From Nocardioides szechwanensis (GTDB taxonomy: Bacteria > Actinomycetota > Actinomycetes > Propionibacteriales > Nocardioidaceae): DNA of 64,000 bases. Both the position numbers and the translations under genes were made by a program. Numbering within the stretch: position 1 is the stretch's first letter; the number at the start of each line of letters is the position of its first letter. This document shows, piece by piece, positions 1-11,157 of the stretch. Under the pieces are notes generated by a model that did not search any database, was not told the origin of the DNA, and worked only from the letters and a program-made list of their open reading frames with translations. Where the stretch lies: NCBI RefSeq assembly GCF_900103935.1, contig NZ_FNIC01000010.1:40011-104010 (forward strand). Direction: 5' to 3'.

Positions 1-706
1 CTCGATGGTCTTCCAGCACTTCGGACTGCTGCCGCACCGGCCGGTGATCGACAACGTCGCCTACGGCCTCGAGGTCCGCGGCATGGGTAAGGCAGAGCGG
101 CGCGCGAAGGCCGGCGAGATCGTCGACCTGGTGGGCCTCACCGGCTACGAGCTCTCCTACCCCGACCAGCTGTCCGGCGGCATGCAGCAGCGCGTGGGTC
201 TCGCCCGGGCGCTCGCCGGTGACCCGCGGATCCTGCTGCTCGACGAGCCGTTCTCGGCCCTCGACCCGCTGATCCGCCGCGACATGCAGGACGAGGTCAT
301 CCGGCTGCACCGCGAGCTCGGGAAGACGATGCTCTTCGTCACCCACGACCTCCAGGAGGCGCTGCGGCTCGGCGACCGGATCGCGATCATGCGGGACGGC
401 GAGGTGGTGCAGGTCGGCGCGCCCGACGAGGTCGTGGGGGCGCCGGCCGACGACTACGTGCGCGACTTCGTCGCCGAGGTGCCGCGCTCCCACGTGCTCA
501 CGCTGCGCTGGGTGATGCGCGCCCCGCGCGCGACCGACTCCACCGAGGGCCCGGTGATGGGCTCCGACACGATCGTGCGCCGCGCCGCCCAGGCGGCGCT
601 GGCCTCCCGGCACCCGGTGCAGGTGGTCGACGACGGAGTCCTGGTCGGCATCGTCGACACCGACGCCATCCTCCGGGTCGTCGTCGCCGAGGAGGACCCG
701 CCCTGA
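1..706 (+). CDS. proV: Glycine betaine/proline ABC transporter ATP-binding subunit, 5'-truncated by the window edge
   Basis: Energises uptake of a quaternary-amine osmolyte together with the permease and binding protein that follow. The frame is open to the left edge, so the N-terminus with Walker A lies outside; the first visible residues are the Q-loop (VFQHFGLLPH). Also visible are the ABC signature LSGGMQQR, Walker B with D-loop (ILLLDEPFSALD) and the H-loop FVTHD. The last 60 or so residues look like a single CBS-type regulatory segment (HPVQVVDDGVLVGIVDTDAI), as in ProV/OpuAA proteins. The stop codon shares one base with the permease ATG (TGATG), which shows translational coupling. The substrate is inferred from the binding protein downstream. 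Confidence 0.9.
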   Translation, partial: SMVFQHFGLLPHRPVIDNVAYGLEVRGMGKAERRAKAGEIVDLVGLTGYELSYPDQLSGGMQQRVGLARALAGDPRILLLDEPFSALDPLIRRDMQDEVIRLHRELGKTMLFVTHDLQEALRLGDRIAIMRDGEVVQVGAPDEVVGAPADDYVRDFVAEVPRSHVLTLRWVMRAPRATDSTEGPVMGSDTIVRRAAQAALASRHPVQVVDDGVLVGIVDTDAILRVVVAEEDPP

Positions 707-2661
707 TGGGTACGGCGACCGCGCCGCCGCGCCGTCGTACCGCTCTCGGGCTGCTCGCCGTGCTCGTGGCCTGGGTCGTCGGCTGGCGGCTGCTCGAGGA
801 CCGCGACACCCTCGTCATCGGCGGCGCCGAGCAGACCGGCCTCAGCCGCTGGCTCACCGGTCTGCGCGACGACATCGAGGCGGCCCGTGACGGCAGCTTC
901 GTCCTCGACACGCTGGTCGGCGGGGCGCGCGACGTGCTCGACGCGGTCTTCACGTTCCTCGCCGAGCTGGTCAGCAGTCCCGCCGGTTCGCGACCGGTGC
1001 CCGAGGTGGGCTGGCTGGGCGTGCTCGTGCTGTTCACCTGGGTCGCGTACGCCGTGGCGGGGTGGCGCCCGGCCCTGCTGGTGGCCGTGTGCACCAGCAG
1101 CTTCGGCGTCCTGGGGCTGTGGCAGGACAGCATGGACCTGCTGGTCGTGACCGCGATGGCGGTCGGGATCTGCCTGCTCGTGGGCATCCCGCTGGGGATC
1201 GCCATGGCCCGGCGCCGCGCGGTCTCGGTGGCCGTCACGCCGGTGCTCGACGCCATGCAGACGATGCCCGCGTTCGCCTACCTCACCCCGCTGGCCCTGT
1301 TCTGGGGGATCGGGCCCGCCGCGGCGGTGGTGACGACCCTGGTCTACGCGCTGCCGCCCCTGGTCCGGATCACCGAGCTCGCGCTGCGCACCGTGCCCGC
1401 GCCCGCGGTCGAGGCGGCGCACTCGCTGGGCGTCTCGCGCCGGCAGCTGTTGCGCCAGGTGCAGCTGCCCCTGGCACGCAGCACGATCGTGGTGGGCATC
1501 AACCAGTGCACGATGGCGGCGCTGTCGATGGCCACGATCGCGACGCTGATCAACGGTCCCGGCCTCGGCGGGCCGGTCGAGAAGGCCCTGGAGTCGCTGG
1601 ACGTCGGCGCCGCCTTCGTGGCGGGGCTGGCGATCGTGCTGATGGCGATCGTGCTCGACCGCACCACCACCGCGGCCGGTGACCGGACCGTCGTACGGGC
1701 GCGGGAGACGCCGGCCGCCGTGCGCCGCCGCCGGGTCGTGCTGGCCGCCGGTCTGGTCGGGGTCGTGGTCGCGGTCCAGGTCTCGCGCACCTACCTGTGG
1801 GCCGCGGAGTTCCCCGAGCGGCTCGACGCCGGCCGCTGGCTGGCCGACCACGTCAGCCGGGCCACCGCGTCGACCGTCGGGCGGATCGACGTGGCGACGG
1901 GGGCGGTGAAGGACGCCGTCACCTACGGGCTGCTCAACCCCCTCCAGTCCCTGCTGGCGGACTCACCCTGGTGGCTCATGGCCGCCGTCCTCCTGGCCGT
2001 CGGCTTCCTGCTCGGCGGCCTCCGGGCGGCGCTGCCCACCGCCTTCTGCCTGTTGGTGATTCTCGGCACCGGGCTCTGGCACGAGGCGATGGTGACGCTC
2101 AACCTGACGCTGGTCGCGGCGGTGCTGGTGATGGCGGCCGCCGTCGTGCTCGGCGTGGCGATGGGCCGCGGCCGGAAGACCGACCTCGTGCTGCGCCCAC
2201 TCCTCGACGCCTTCCAGACCATCCCGCCGTTCGTCTACCTGGTCCCCGCGGTGGCGCTGTTCGGCGCCACCCGCCTCACGGCGATCCTCGCCGCGGTGCT
2301 CTACGCGGTGCCGGTCGCGACCAAGCTGGTGGCCGACGGCGTACGACGGGTCAGCCCGACCACCGTCGAGGCGGCGACCTCGGTGGGCAGCAGCCGCTGG
2401 CAGGTGATCACGCAGGTCCAGCTGCCGATGGCGCGCGAGGGTCTCGTCCTGGCCGCCAACCAGGGACTGCTCTACGTGCTGTCGATGGTCGTCATCGGCG
2501 GCCTGGTCGGCGGTGGCGGCCTCGGGTTCCTGGTGGTCGCCGGCTTCTCGCAGCCGGAGCTGTTCGGCAAGGGGCTCGCGGCGGCGATCGCGATCGTGGC
2601 GCTGGGAATCATGCTCGACAGGGTCACCCGACGGGCTGCCGCTCGTTATGGACGACAATGA
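706..2661 (+). CDS. proW: Glycine betaine/proline ABC transporter permease, two membrane domains in one chain
   Basis: Membrane channel of the importer, 651 residues, about twice the size of a single ProW/OpuAB domain. Two permease modules occur in tandem. Each has hydrophobic segments and a cytoplasmic EAA-type coupling loop: EAAHSLGVSRRQLLRQVQLP near residue 240 and EAATSVGSSRWQVITQVQLP near residue 555. The modules also share the motif LDAMQTMPAFAYL / LDAFQTIPPFVYL. One chain could therefore supply both halves of the channel. The start ATG overlaps the stop of the ATPase gene by one base. The binding protein follows 50 bases downstream, so the three genes form one operon. Duplication followed by fusion is inferred from the internal similarity. 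Confidence 0.92.
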   Translation: MGTATAPPRRRTALGLLAVLVAWVVGWRLLEDRDTLVIGGAEQTGLSRWLTGLRDDIEAARDGSFVLDTLVGGARDVLDAVFTFLAELVSSPAGSRPVPEVGWLGVLVLFTWVAYAVAGWRPALLVAVCTSSFGVLGLWQDSMDLLVVTAMAVGICLLVGIPLGIAMARRRAVSVAVTPVLDAMQTMPAFAYLTPLALFWGIGPAAAVVTTLVYALPPLVRITELALRTVPAPAVEAAHSLGVSRRQLLRQVQLPLARSTIVVGINQCTMAALSMATIATLINGPGLGGPVEKALESLDVGAAFVAGLAIVLMAIVLDRTTTAAGDRTVVRARETPAAVRRRRVVLAAGLVGVVVAVQVSRTYLWAAEFPERLDAGRWLADHVSRATASTVGRIDVATGAVKDAVTYGLLNPLQSLLADSPWWLMAAVLLAVGFLLGGLRAALPTAFCLLVILGTGLWHEAMVTLNLTLVAAVLVMAAAVVLGVAMGRGRKTDLVLRPLLDAFQTIPPFVYLVPAVALFGATRLTAILAAVLYAVPVATKLVADGVRRVSPTTVEAATSVGSSRWQVITQVQLPMAREGLVLAANQGLLYVLSMVVIGGLVGGGGLGFLVVAGFSQPELFGKGLAAAIAIVALGIMLDRVTRRAAARYGRQ

Positions 2662-2711
2662 CGCGCCACCCCACCAGTCCGGCTCCGCGCCGGACCCACG
2701 AGAGGAACTTC

Positions 2712-3683
2712 ATGGCACGACGAACCGGACGGCGTACCACTGCCGTAGCCGCTGCCACCGTGCTCGGGATCGGCCTGGCCGTTCTCTCGGGATGCGGCGA
2801 GGGTGACATCGAGACCGCCGACACCCCCGACGGTGCCGACTGCGGCAAGCTCGACATGGCGGTCAACCCGTGGGTCGGCTACGAGGCCTCGGCGCACGTC
2901 GTCGGCTACGTCGCCGCGAGCCGGCTGGGCTGCGACGTCGAGTACAAGGACGTCAAGGAGGGCGTCGCCTGGCAGGGGATGAGCACCGGCGAGATCGACG
3001 TGATCATCGAGAACTGGGGTCACGAGGCCGAGAAGGCCAAGTACATCGAGGGCGAGGGCACCGCCCAGGAGGCCGGTCCCAACGGCAACATCGGGATCAT
3101 CGGCTGGTACGTCCCGCCGTGGATGGTCGAGGAGTACCCCGACATCCTGGACTGGGAGAACCTCAACGGCTACGCCGACCTGTTCGAGACCTCCGAGTCC
3201 GGCGGCAAGGGGCAGGTCCTGGACGGCGACCCGTCGTTCGTCACCAACGACGAGGCGCTCGTGGCCAACCTCGACCTCGACTACCAGGTCGTCTACGCCG
3301 GCAGCGAGGCCGCGCTGATCACCGAGTTCCGCAAGGCGGAGGAGAACCGCACCCCGCTGCTCGGCTACTTCTACGACCCGCAGTGGTTCCTGTCCGAGGT
3401 CCCGCTCGCGAAGGTGTCGCTGCCGCCGTACACCGAGGGCTGCGACGCCGTGCCCGAACAGGTCGCCTGCGACTACCCGGAGTACGTCCTGGACAAGATC
3501 GTGGCCACGGACTTCGCGGAGTCCGGCAGCCCGGCCTACGACCTGGTCAAGGCCTTCGAGTGGACCAACGACGACCAGAACCTCGTCGCGAAGTACATCT
3601 CCGAGGACAAGATGGAGCCTGAGGACGCCGCCGCCAAGTGGGTCGAGGACAACCCCGACAAGGTCGACGCCTGGCTCGAGTGA
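2712..3683 (+). CDS. proX: Glycine betaine/proline ABC transporter substrate-binding lipoprotein
   Basis: Extracellular receptor of the importer, 323 residues. The N-terminus has an Arg-rich start, a hydrophobic stretch and a lipobox ending in VLSGCG, so the mature protein is expected to be lipid-anchored at Cys25 or nearby. The ProX/OpuAC fold is recognised from LDMAVNPWVGYEASAHVVGY near the mature N-terminus and IIENWGHE, which carry aromatic residues of the kind that cage trimethylammonium ligands. The ATG at 2712 is chosen because it is preceded by GAGAGGAA and starts directly at the signal peptide; the same frame is open much further upstream but overlaps the permease gene. It is the last gene of the operon. 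The exact ligand (betaine, carnitine, choline or proline) cannot be read from sequence. Confidence 0.92.
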   Translation: MARRTGRRTTAVAAATVLGIGLAVLSGCGEGDIETADTPDGADCGKLDMAVNPWVGYEASAHVVGYVAASRLGCDVEYKDVKEGVAWQGMSTGEIDVIIENWGHEAEKAKYIEGEGTAQEAGPNGNIGIIGWYVPPWMVEEYPDILDWENLNGYADLFETSESGGKGQVLDGDPSFVTNDEALVANLDLDYQVVYAGSEAALITEFRKAEENRTPLLGYFYDPQWFLSEVPLAKVSLPPYTEGCDAVPEQVACDYPEYVLDKIVATDFAESGSPAYDLVKAFEWTNDDQNLVAKYISEDKMEPEDAAAKWVEDNPDKVDAWLE

Positions 3684-3699
3684 CTGCGCCGCCCCAGCG

Positions 3700-4432
3700 T
3701 CAGCGCAGGGCGTGCTGCGGCTCCGGGTCTCCGGAGCCACCGGGATCCGGGGCGCCTCGTCCTCGTGCAGGTCGCGCCCGCGGGTCTCGGGCAGGAACGC
3801 CGCGAGCGGGCCGTAGACGATCCCGTAGATCACGCCGAGGCCGCCGACGAAGGTGGCGACGACGCCGAGGGTCGACCCGCTCTGCACCAGCCAGGCCGCC
3901 GGGAACGCGAACAGCATCGCGACCACCACGCCGGTGTTGTAGACGCGCTTGCGCCCGAAGGTGTCGCTCAGCCTGCACCTGCTGGAACGCCGGGGTCTCC
4001 ATGATGCTCAGCCGGATCCAGGCGCCGATGGCGAGCAGCACGATGCTGACCAGGAAGCAGGCGCGCCAGCCCCAGGCCAGGAAGGCCTCGTCGGGCAGCT
4101 GGCTGGCGATCGCGAACGCACCGGAGGCGAGGGACAGCCCGCCGGGGACGCCGATGTGCGCGAAGCTGCCGAAGAGGCCCCTCCGCTGCGCGGGGGCGAA
4201 CTCCACAGCGAGCAGCACGGCGCCGCCGTACTCGCCGCCGACGCCGATGCCCTGGAGCACCCGCAGGACGACGAGCAGGATGGGTGCCCAGACGCCGATC
4301 TCGTCGTACGTCGGCAGCAGTCCGATCGCCGCGGTGCCGACGCCCATGATGACCAGGGTCCAGATCAGCATCGTCTTGCGGCCGATCCGGTCACCGAAGT
4401 GACCGAAGACCAACCCGCCGATGGGTAGCCAT
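3700..4432 (-). pseudogene. MFS transporter (metabolite:H+ symporter type) remnant with several deletions
   Basis: Reading the minus strand, a purine-rich ribosome site (GAGGAGACCTCC) and an intact start (ATGGCTACC, start at 4432) run straight into PIGGLVFGHFGDRIGRKTM, which in MHS-family transporters lies after about two membrane helices. The text is then normal through six-helix-region residues to METPAFQQVQA near 3970. There it jumps, with a frame change, to DTFGRKRVYNTGVVVAML, which belongs to the second half of the transporter. A further jump joins YGPLAAFLPE to ETRGRDLHEDE, the usual C-terminal end. At least three segments are missing, so no functional transporter can be made. The position of the original stop is uncertain. 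Short-range deletions are seen; their cause (decay, or an assembly artefact) is not known. Confidence 0.8.
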
Positions 4433-4534
4433 GGAGGTCTCCTCGAGAGATCGTGACATAACTGGTGTAACCATACTGATTCGATCGGGAATGGGAATCC
4501 GGGACTGTCCGGAGTCGCTGGTAGACATGCGGGC

Positions 4535-6634
4535 ATGAGCCCCACCGACGTACGCAGCCCGGTCCGCGAGGCGGCCGAGGCGCACCTACGTGCCCTGGTG
4601 GGTCGCGACGACGTGTCGCTGCGCGACGACCAGTGGACCGCGATCGAGGCGCTGGCCGTCGACAAGCGCCGCGCGCTCGTCGTCCAGCGCACCGGCTGGG
4701 GCAAGTCGGCGGTCTACTTCGTGGCCACGCTGCTGCTGCGCGAGCAGGGGTCCGGGCCGACGGTCATCGTGTCGCCGCTGCTCGCGCTGATGCGCAACCA
4801 GATCGCCGCCGCCGAGCGGGCCGGCATCCGCGCGGTCACCATCAACTCCACCAACCTCGAGGACTGGGAGTCCACCCACGACGCGATCCGCGCCGGTGAG
4901 GTCGACGTGCTCCTGGTGAGCCCCGAGCGGCTCAACAACCCGGGCTTCCGCGACGAGGTGCTGCCCCGGCTGGCCGCGACCTGCGGGCTGCTGGTCGTCG
5001 ACGAGGCGCACTGCATCTCCGACTGGGGCCACGACTTCCGGCCCGACTACCGCCGCATCCGCACCCTCCTCGACGACCTGCCGACCGGCATCCCGGTGCT
5101 CGCCACGACCGCGACCGCCAACGCGCGGGTGACCTCCGACGTCGGCGAGCAGCTCGGCGACGGCGTGCTCGTGCTGCGCGGGTCGCTCGACCGGCAGTCG
5201 CTGCGGCTCGGCGTCGTCCACCTCAAGACCGCCCAGCAGCGGCTCGCCTGGCTGGCCGACCACCTGTCCGAGCAGCCCGGCTCCGGCATCGTCTACTGCC
5301 TGACCGTGGCCGCCACCCAGGAGGTCGCCGACTACCTCCGCTCGCGCGGTCACCACGTCGCCGCCTACTCCGGCCAGACCGAGCAGACCGAGCGGCTCGC
5401 GCTCGAGGCCGACCTGATCGCCGGCAAGGTCAAGGCGCTGATCGCGACCAGCGCGCTGGGCATGGGCTTCGACGCGACCCTCGGCTTCGTGGTCAACCTC
5501 GGGGCTCCCTCGTCGCCGGTCGCCTACTACCAGCAGGTCGGCCGTGCCGGCCGTGGCCTGGCCAGCGACCAGGACAGCGCGACCGTGGTGCTCCTGCCCG
5601 CGATCGAGGACCGCGACATCTGGGCCTACTTCGCCTCGCTCGCCTTCCCGCGCGAGGAGCTGGTACGCCGCACGCTCGAGGTGCTGGCCGAGGAGGGCCG
5701 TCCGCTGAGCACCGCGGCGCTCGAGACGCAGGTCGAGCTCAACCGCACCCGGCTCGAGACGATGCTCAAGGTGCTCGACGTCGACGGTGCCGTACGCCGG
5801 GTCCGCGGCGGCTGGGAGTCCACCGGCCAGCCGTGGGCCTACGACGAGGAGCGCTACCGCCGGGTCGCTGAGGCCCGCGAGCGCGAGCAGCAGGCGATGA
5901 TCGACTACCTCCGCACCGACAAGTGCCGGATGTGGTTCCTGCGCGACCAGCTCGACGACCCCCAGGCCGAGCCCTGCGGCCGCTGCGACAACTGCGGCGG
6001 GCTGGCGCTGTCGTCCGACGTCTCCAGCGCGGCCGTCGAGGAGGCCGAGGCGCGGCTGTCGCGGCCGGGCGTCGTGGTCGAGCCGCGCAAGATGTGGCCC
6101 ACCGGGCTCGCGTCCATGGGCATCGACCTCAAGGGCAAGATCTCGGCCGGCGCGTCCGAGGGCCGGGCGGTCGCCCGGCTGACCGACCTGGGCTACGGCC
6201 AGGCCCTGCGCGAGCTGTTCCGGCCCGGCACCCCTGACGGTCCGGTGCCGGTGCCGTTGGTCAAGGCGGTGCTCGAGGTGCTCGGCGACTGGCGCCCCCA
6301 CGTCGAGGCGATCGCGGTCGTCGAGTCCGCGACCCGCCCGACGCTCACCGAAAACCTGGCCGACGGGCTGTCGCGCTTCCTCAAGGTGCCGGTGGTGGCG
6401 CGCTACGCGATCGTCGACCCCGACGTCGCGCCTGGCCAGGGTGCGATGAACTCCGCGCAGCGGGTCTCCGCGGTGGGCCGGCGCTACTCCCTGCAGGGCG
6501 ACGTCCCCGCCGGGCCGGTGCTGCTGGTCGATGACCTCGTCGTCACCGGCTGGACGCTCACCCGCGCCGCCTACGCCCTGCGCCAGGCCGGCGCGACCGA
6601 CGTACTCCCGCTGGTGCTGGCGCTGCAGAGCTGA
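4535..6634 (+). CDS. recQ: RecQ-family ATP-dependent DNA helicase with C-terminal ComF-like phosphoribosyltransferase domain
   Basis: A 3'-5' DNA helicase of 699 residues. Motifs in order: Walker A RTGWGKS (about residue 53), DEAHCISDWGHDFRPDY (about 153; DEAH plus the RecQ aromatic-rich loop), ATTATAN, SALGMGFD and QQVGRAGRG (motif VI). These are followed by a zinc-binding cluster CRMWFLRDQLDD...CGRCDNC near residues 464-487. In place of a usual HRDC domain, the last 130 residues resemble ComF-type phosphoribosyltransferases, with the PRPP loop VLLVDDLVVTGWTLT and an upstream NSAQRVSAVGRRY. This helicase-ComF fusion suggests a role in recombination or DNA uptake processing, which is inference. 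It starts at ATG 4535, about 100 bases from the divergent pseudogene start. It ends 12 bases before the KstR-like operator. Confidence 0.93.
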   Translation: MSPTDVRSPVREAAEAHLRALVGRDDVSLRDDQWTAIEALAVDKRRALVVQRTGWGKSAVYFVATLLLREQGSGPTVIVSPLLALMRNQIAAAERAGIRAVTINSTNLEDWESTHDAIRAGEVDVLLVSPERLNNPGFRDEVLPRLAATCGLLVVDEAHCISDWGHDFRPDYRRIRTLLDDLPTGIPVLATTATANARVTSDVGEQLGDGVLVLRGSLDRQSLRLGVVHLKTAQQRLAWLADHLSEQPGSGIVYCLTVAATQEVADYLRSRGHHVAAYSGQTEQTERLALEADLIAGKVKALIATSALGMGFDATLGFVVNLGAPSSPVAYYQQVGRAGRGLASDQDSATVVLLPAIEDRDIWAYFASLAFPREELVRRTLEVLAEEGRPLSTAALETQVELNRTRLETMLKVLDVDGAVRRVRGGWESTGQPWAYDEERYRRVAEAREREQQAMIDYLRTDKCRMWFLRDQLDDPQAEPCGRCDNCGGLALSSDVSSAAVEEAEARLSRPGVVVEPRKMWPTGLASMGIDLKGKISAGASEGRAVARLTDLGYGQALRELFRPGTPDGPVPVPLVKAVLEVLGDWRPHVEAIAVVESATRPTLTENLADGLSRFLKVPVVARYAIVDPDVAPGQGAMNSAQRVSAVGRRYSLQGDVPAGPVLLVDDLVVTGWTLTRAAYALRQAGATDVLPLVLALQS

Positions 6635-6646
6635 ACCTGGACGCTC

Positions 6647-6664
6647 ACTAGAACACGTTCTAGT
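6647..6664. promoter_or_regulatory. KstR-type operator upstream of the DapB-like oxidoreductase gene
   Basis: Perfect 8-base arms, ACTAGAAC and GTTCTAGT, are separated by AC. The core TAGAACACGTTCTA fits the published mycobacterial KstR consensus (T-N2-AAC-N2-GTT-N2-A). It ends 9 bases before the ATG at 6674, where no convincing Shine-Dalgarno sequence is seen. Binding would cover the transcription start or translation start, as expected for a repressor. Which TetR protein binds here is inferred; no KstR gene lies in this window. Confidence 0.7.
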
Positions 6665-6673
6665 CTGGCGCGC

Positions 6674-7717
6674 ATGACCGTACCCTTGCGCGTGATCCAG
6701 TGGACGACCGGCAACATCGGGCAGCGCTCGCTGCACGCGATCCTCAGCCGGCCGGACCTGGAGCTGGTCGGCGTCTTCGCCCACGGTGCGGAGAAGGTGG
6801 GCAAGGACGCGGCCGAGCTGTGCGGCTGGCCCGAGCCGACCGGCGTACTCGCGACCGACGACGTCGACGCGCTGCTGGCCCTCAAGCCCGACGCCTGCTG
6901 CTACAACCCGTTGTGGCCGAGCATCGACGAGCTGGTCGCGCTGCTGGAGAACGGCGTCAACGTCTGCTCGAGCGCGGCCTGGATCACCGGGGGCAAGCAG
7001 TCACCGGAGGACCTGGCGCGGATCCGGGCGGCCTGTGAGGCGGGGCAGTCGACGATCTTCGGCAGCGGCGCGCACCCGGGCATGACCAACCTGGTCGGGA
7101 TGGCGCTGAGTGGCTCGTGCGAGCGGGTCGACGAGATCCGGATCACCGAGTCGGTCGACTGCTCGACGTACGAGTCGGCCGGCACGCAGACGGCGATGGG
7201 CTTCTCGCAGGCACCGGACACCCCGGGCCTGGCGGAGTCGGTACGGCGCGAGAGCGAGGTGTTCGCGGAGTCGGCGGCGATGATGGCCGACGCGCTCGGC
7301 GTGACGCTCGACCGGATGACCTTCGACGTGGAGTTCACGGCCGCGACCGGCGACTCCGACCTCGGCTTCATGACCATCCCGGCCGGCACCGTCGGCGGCG
7401 TCATGGGCTACCACCGCGGCTGGGTCGGCGACAAGAACGTCGTGAGCGTGGGCTTCAACTGGACCATGGGCTCGCACGTCACCCCGCCCAAGCCGCTCGC
7501 GCACGGCCACGTCATCCAGGTCTTCGGCTTGCCCAACATGCGCACGGTCATCCACTGCCTGCCGCCGGCCGACTGGACCGAGGAGGGCTTCATGGGGCTC
7601 GGCATGATCTACACCGCCATGCCGGTCACCAACGCCGTACCCGCCGTGGTCGCCGCCGCCCCCGGCATCAAGACCCTCGCCGACCTCCCCCCGATCACCG
7701 GCCGCTTCGCGGGGTAG
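6674..7717 (+). CDS. DapB-like NAD(P)-dependent oxidoreductase
   Basis: A 347-residue cytoplasmic protein. The N-terminal Rossmann motif is VIQWTTGNIGQRSLHAIL, followed by a sequence (LELVGVFAH...KVGKDAAELCG) typical of the dihydrodipicolinate-reductase-like family. In actinobacteria this family includes 2,4-diaminopentanoate dehydrogenase relatives and many uncharacterised members. It is not the biosynthetic DapB, which is shorter and has a different C-terminal domain. The KstR-type palindrome immediately upstream points to control by sterol or related lipid catabolism and is the best clue to its role. It stands alone between recQ (39 bases away) and the convergent peroxidase gene. The substrate cannot be predicted. 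Confidence 0.8.
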   Translation: MTVPLRVIQWTTGNIGQRSLHAILSRPDLELVGVFAHGAEKVGKDAAELCGWPEPTGVLATDDVDALLALKPDACCYNPLWPSIDELVALLENGVNVCSSAAWITGGKQSPEDLARIRAACEAGQSTIFGSGAHPGMTNLVGMALSGSCERVDEIRITESVDCSTYESAGTQTAMGFSQAPDTPGLAESVRRESEVFAESAAMMADALGVTLDRMTFDVEFTAATGDSDLGFMTIPAGTVGGVMGYHRGWVGDKNVVSVGFNWTMGSHVTPPKPLAHGHVIQVFGLPNMRTVIHCLPPADWTEEGFMGLGMIYTAMPVTNAVPAVVAAAPGIKTLADLPPITGRFAG

Positions 7718-7792
7718 TCCCCAACCTGAGGGTCCATGAGAGGGCTCTTACTGGTCTCTGGTGTTAGGGACTATCCCGACGACGGCGAAATT

Positions 7793-8281
7793 TCAGGAGA
7801 GCTGGGCCTCGATGGCGGAGACCAGGATCGGGTCGTGGGGCTCGACGCCGGGGTTGAAGCGGGCGACGACCGAGCCGTCGGCGGCGAGCAGGAACTTCTC
7901 GAAGTTCCACTGGACGTCGCCGGCCTCCCCCTTCTCGTTGGGGGTCTCGACCAGCTGCTGGTAGATCGGGTGCCGGCCGTCGCCGTTGACCTCGACCTTC
8001 TCCGACATCGGGAAGCTCACGCCGTACGTCGCGGAGCAGAACTCGGCGATCTCCTCGGCGCTGCCGGGCTCCTGGCCGCCGAACTGGTTGCACGGCACGC
8101 CCACGACGGTGAAGCCGCGCCCGGCGTAGGTCTCCTGGAGCTCCTCCAGGCCGGTGTACTGAGGCGTCAGGCCGCACTTGCTGGCGACGTTGACGAGGAG
8201 GGCGGGTCGACCGCCGGTCAGGTCGGCGAGGGTGCCCAGGGTGCCGTCGAGCTTGGCCAGGGGCGCGTCGAGGATGCTCAT
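7793..8281 (-). CDS. Glutathione peroxidase family (thioredoxin-type) peroxidase
   Basis: Reduces hydroperoxides; actinobacterial members usually take electrons from thioredoxin rather than glutathione. It has 162 residues, the standard length. The peroxidatic Cys is in NVASKCGLTPQY, where Cys replaces selenocysteine. The family motif VVGVPCNQFGGQEP supplies Gln, and WNFEKFL supplies the Trp and Asn of the catalytic tetrad. A further Cys (EEIAEFCSATYG) may act as resolving residue. There is no signal peptide. It is convergent with the DapB-like gene and divergent from the SNF2 helicase, with about 110 bases between the two starts. Confidence 0.93.
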   Translation of the reverse strand: MSILDAPLAKLDGTLGTLADLTGGRPALLVNVASKCGLTPQYTGLEELQETYAGRGFTVVGVPCNQFGGQEPGSAEEIAEFCSATYGVSFPMSEKVEVNGDGRHPIYQQLVETPNEKGEAGDVQWNFEKFLLAADGSVVARFNPGVEPHDPILVSAIEAQLS

Positions 8282-8390
8282 GCCCGAAGCCTAGAACCAC
8301 CTCCTAGGAGCACGCCGGGAACCCACAGTCGGTGCCGGGCGTTACGGTCAGAGTCCTCCCCTGTCACCACTCGCCCCGACCGCCACCGAG

Positions 8391-11144
<2,754 letters not shown>

Positions 11145-11157
11145 CCGGGAAGCCGTG

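Noticed and set aside
454..1851. Long open frame on the minus strand opposite the ABC transporter genes
   Set aside because: It is the antisense of proV and proW; composition is Arg/Gly/His-rich without any domain. Long antisense frames are expected at this GC content.
4586..6784. 732-codon minus-strand frame opposite recQ
   Set aside because: It is a shadow of recQ with repetitive Arg/Gly/Val-rich translation and no recognisable motif.
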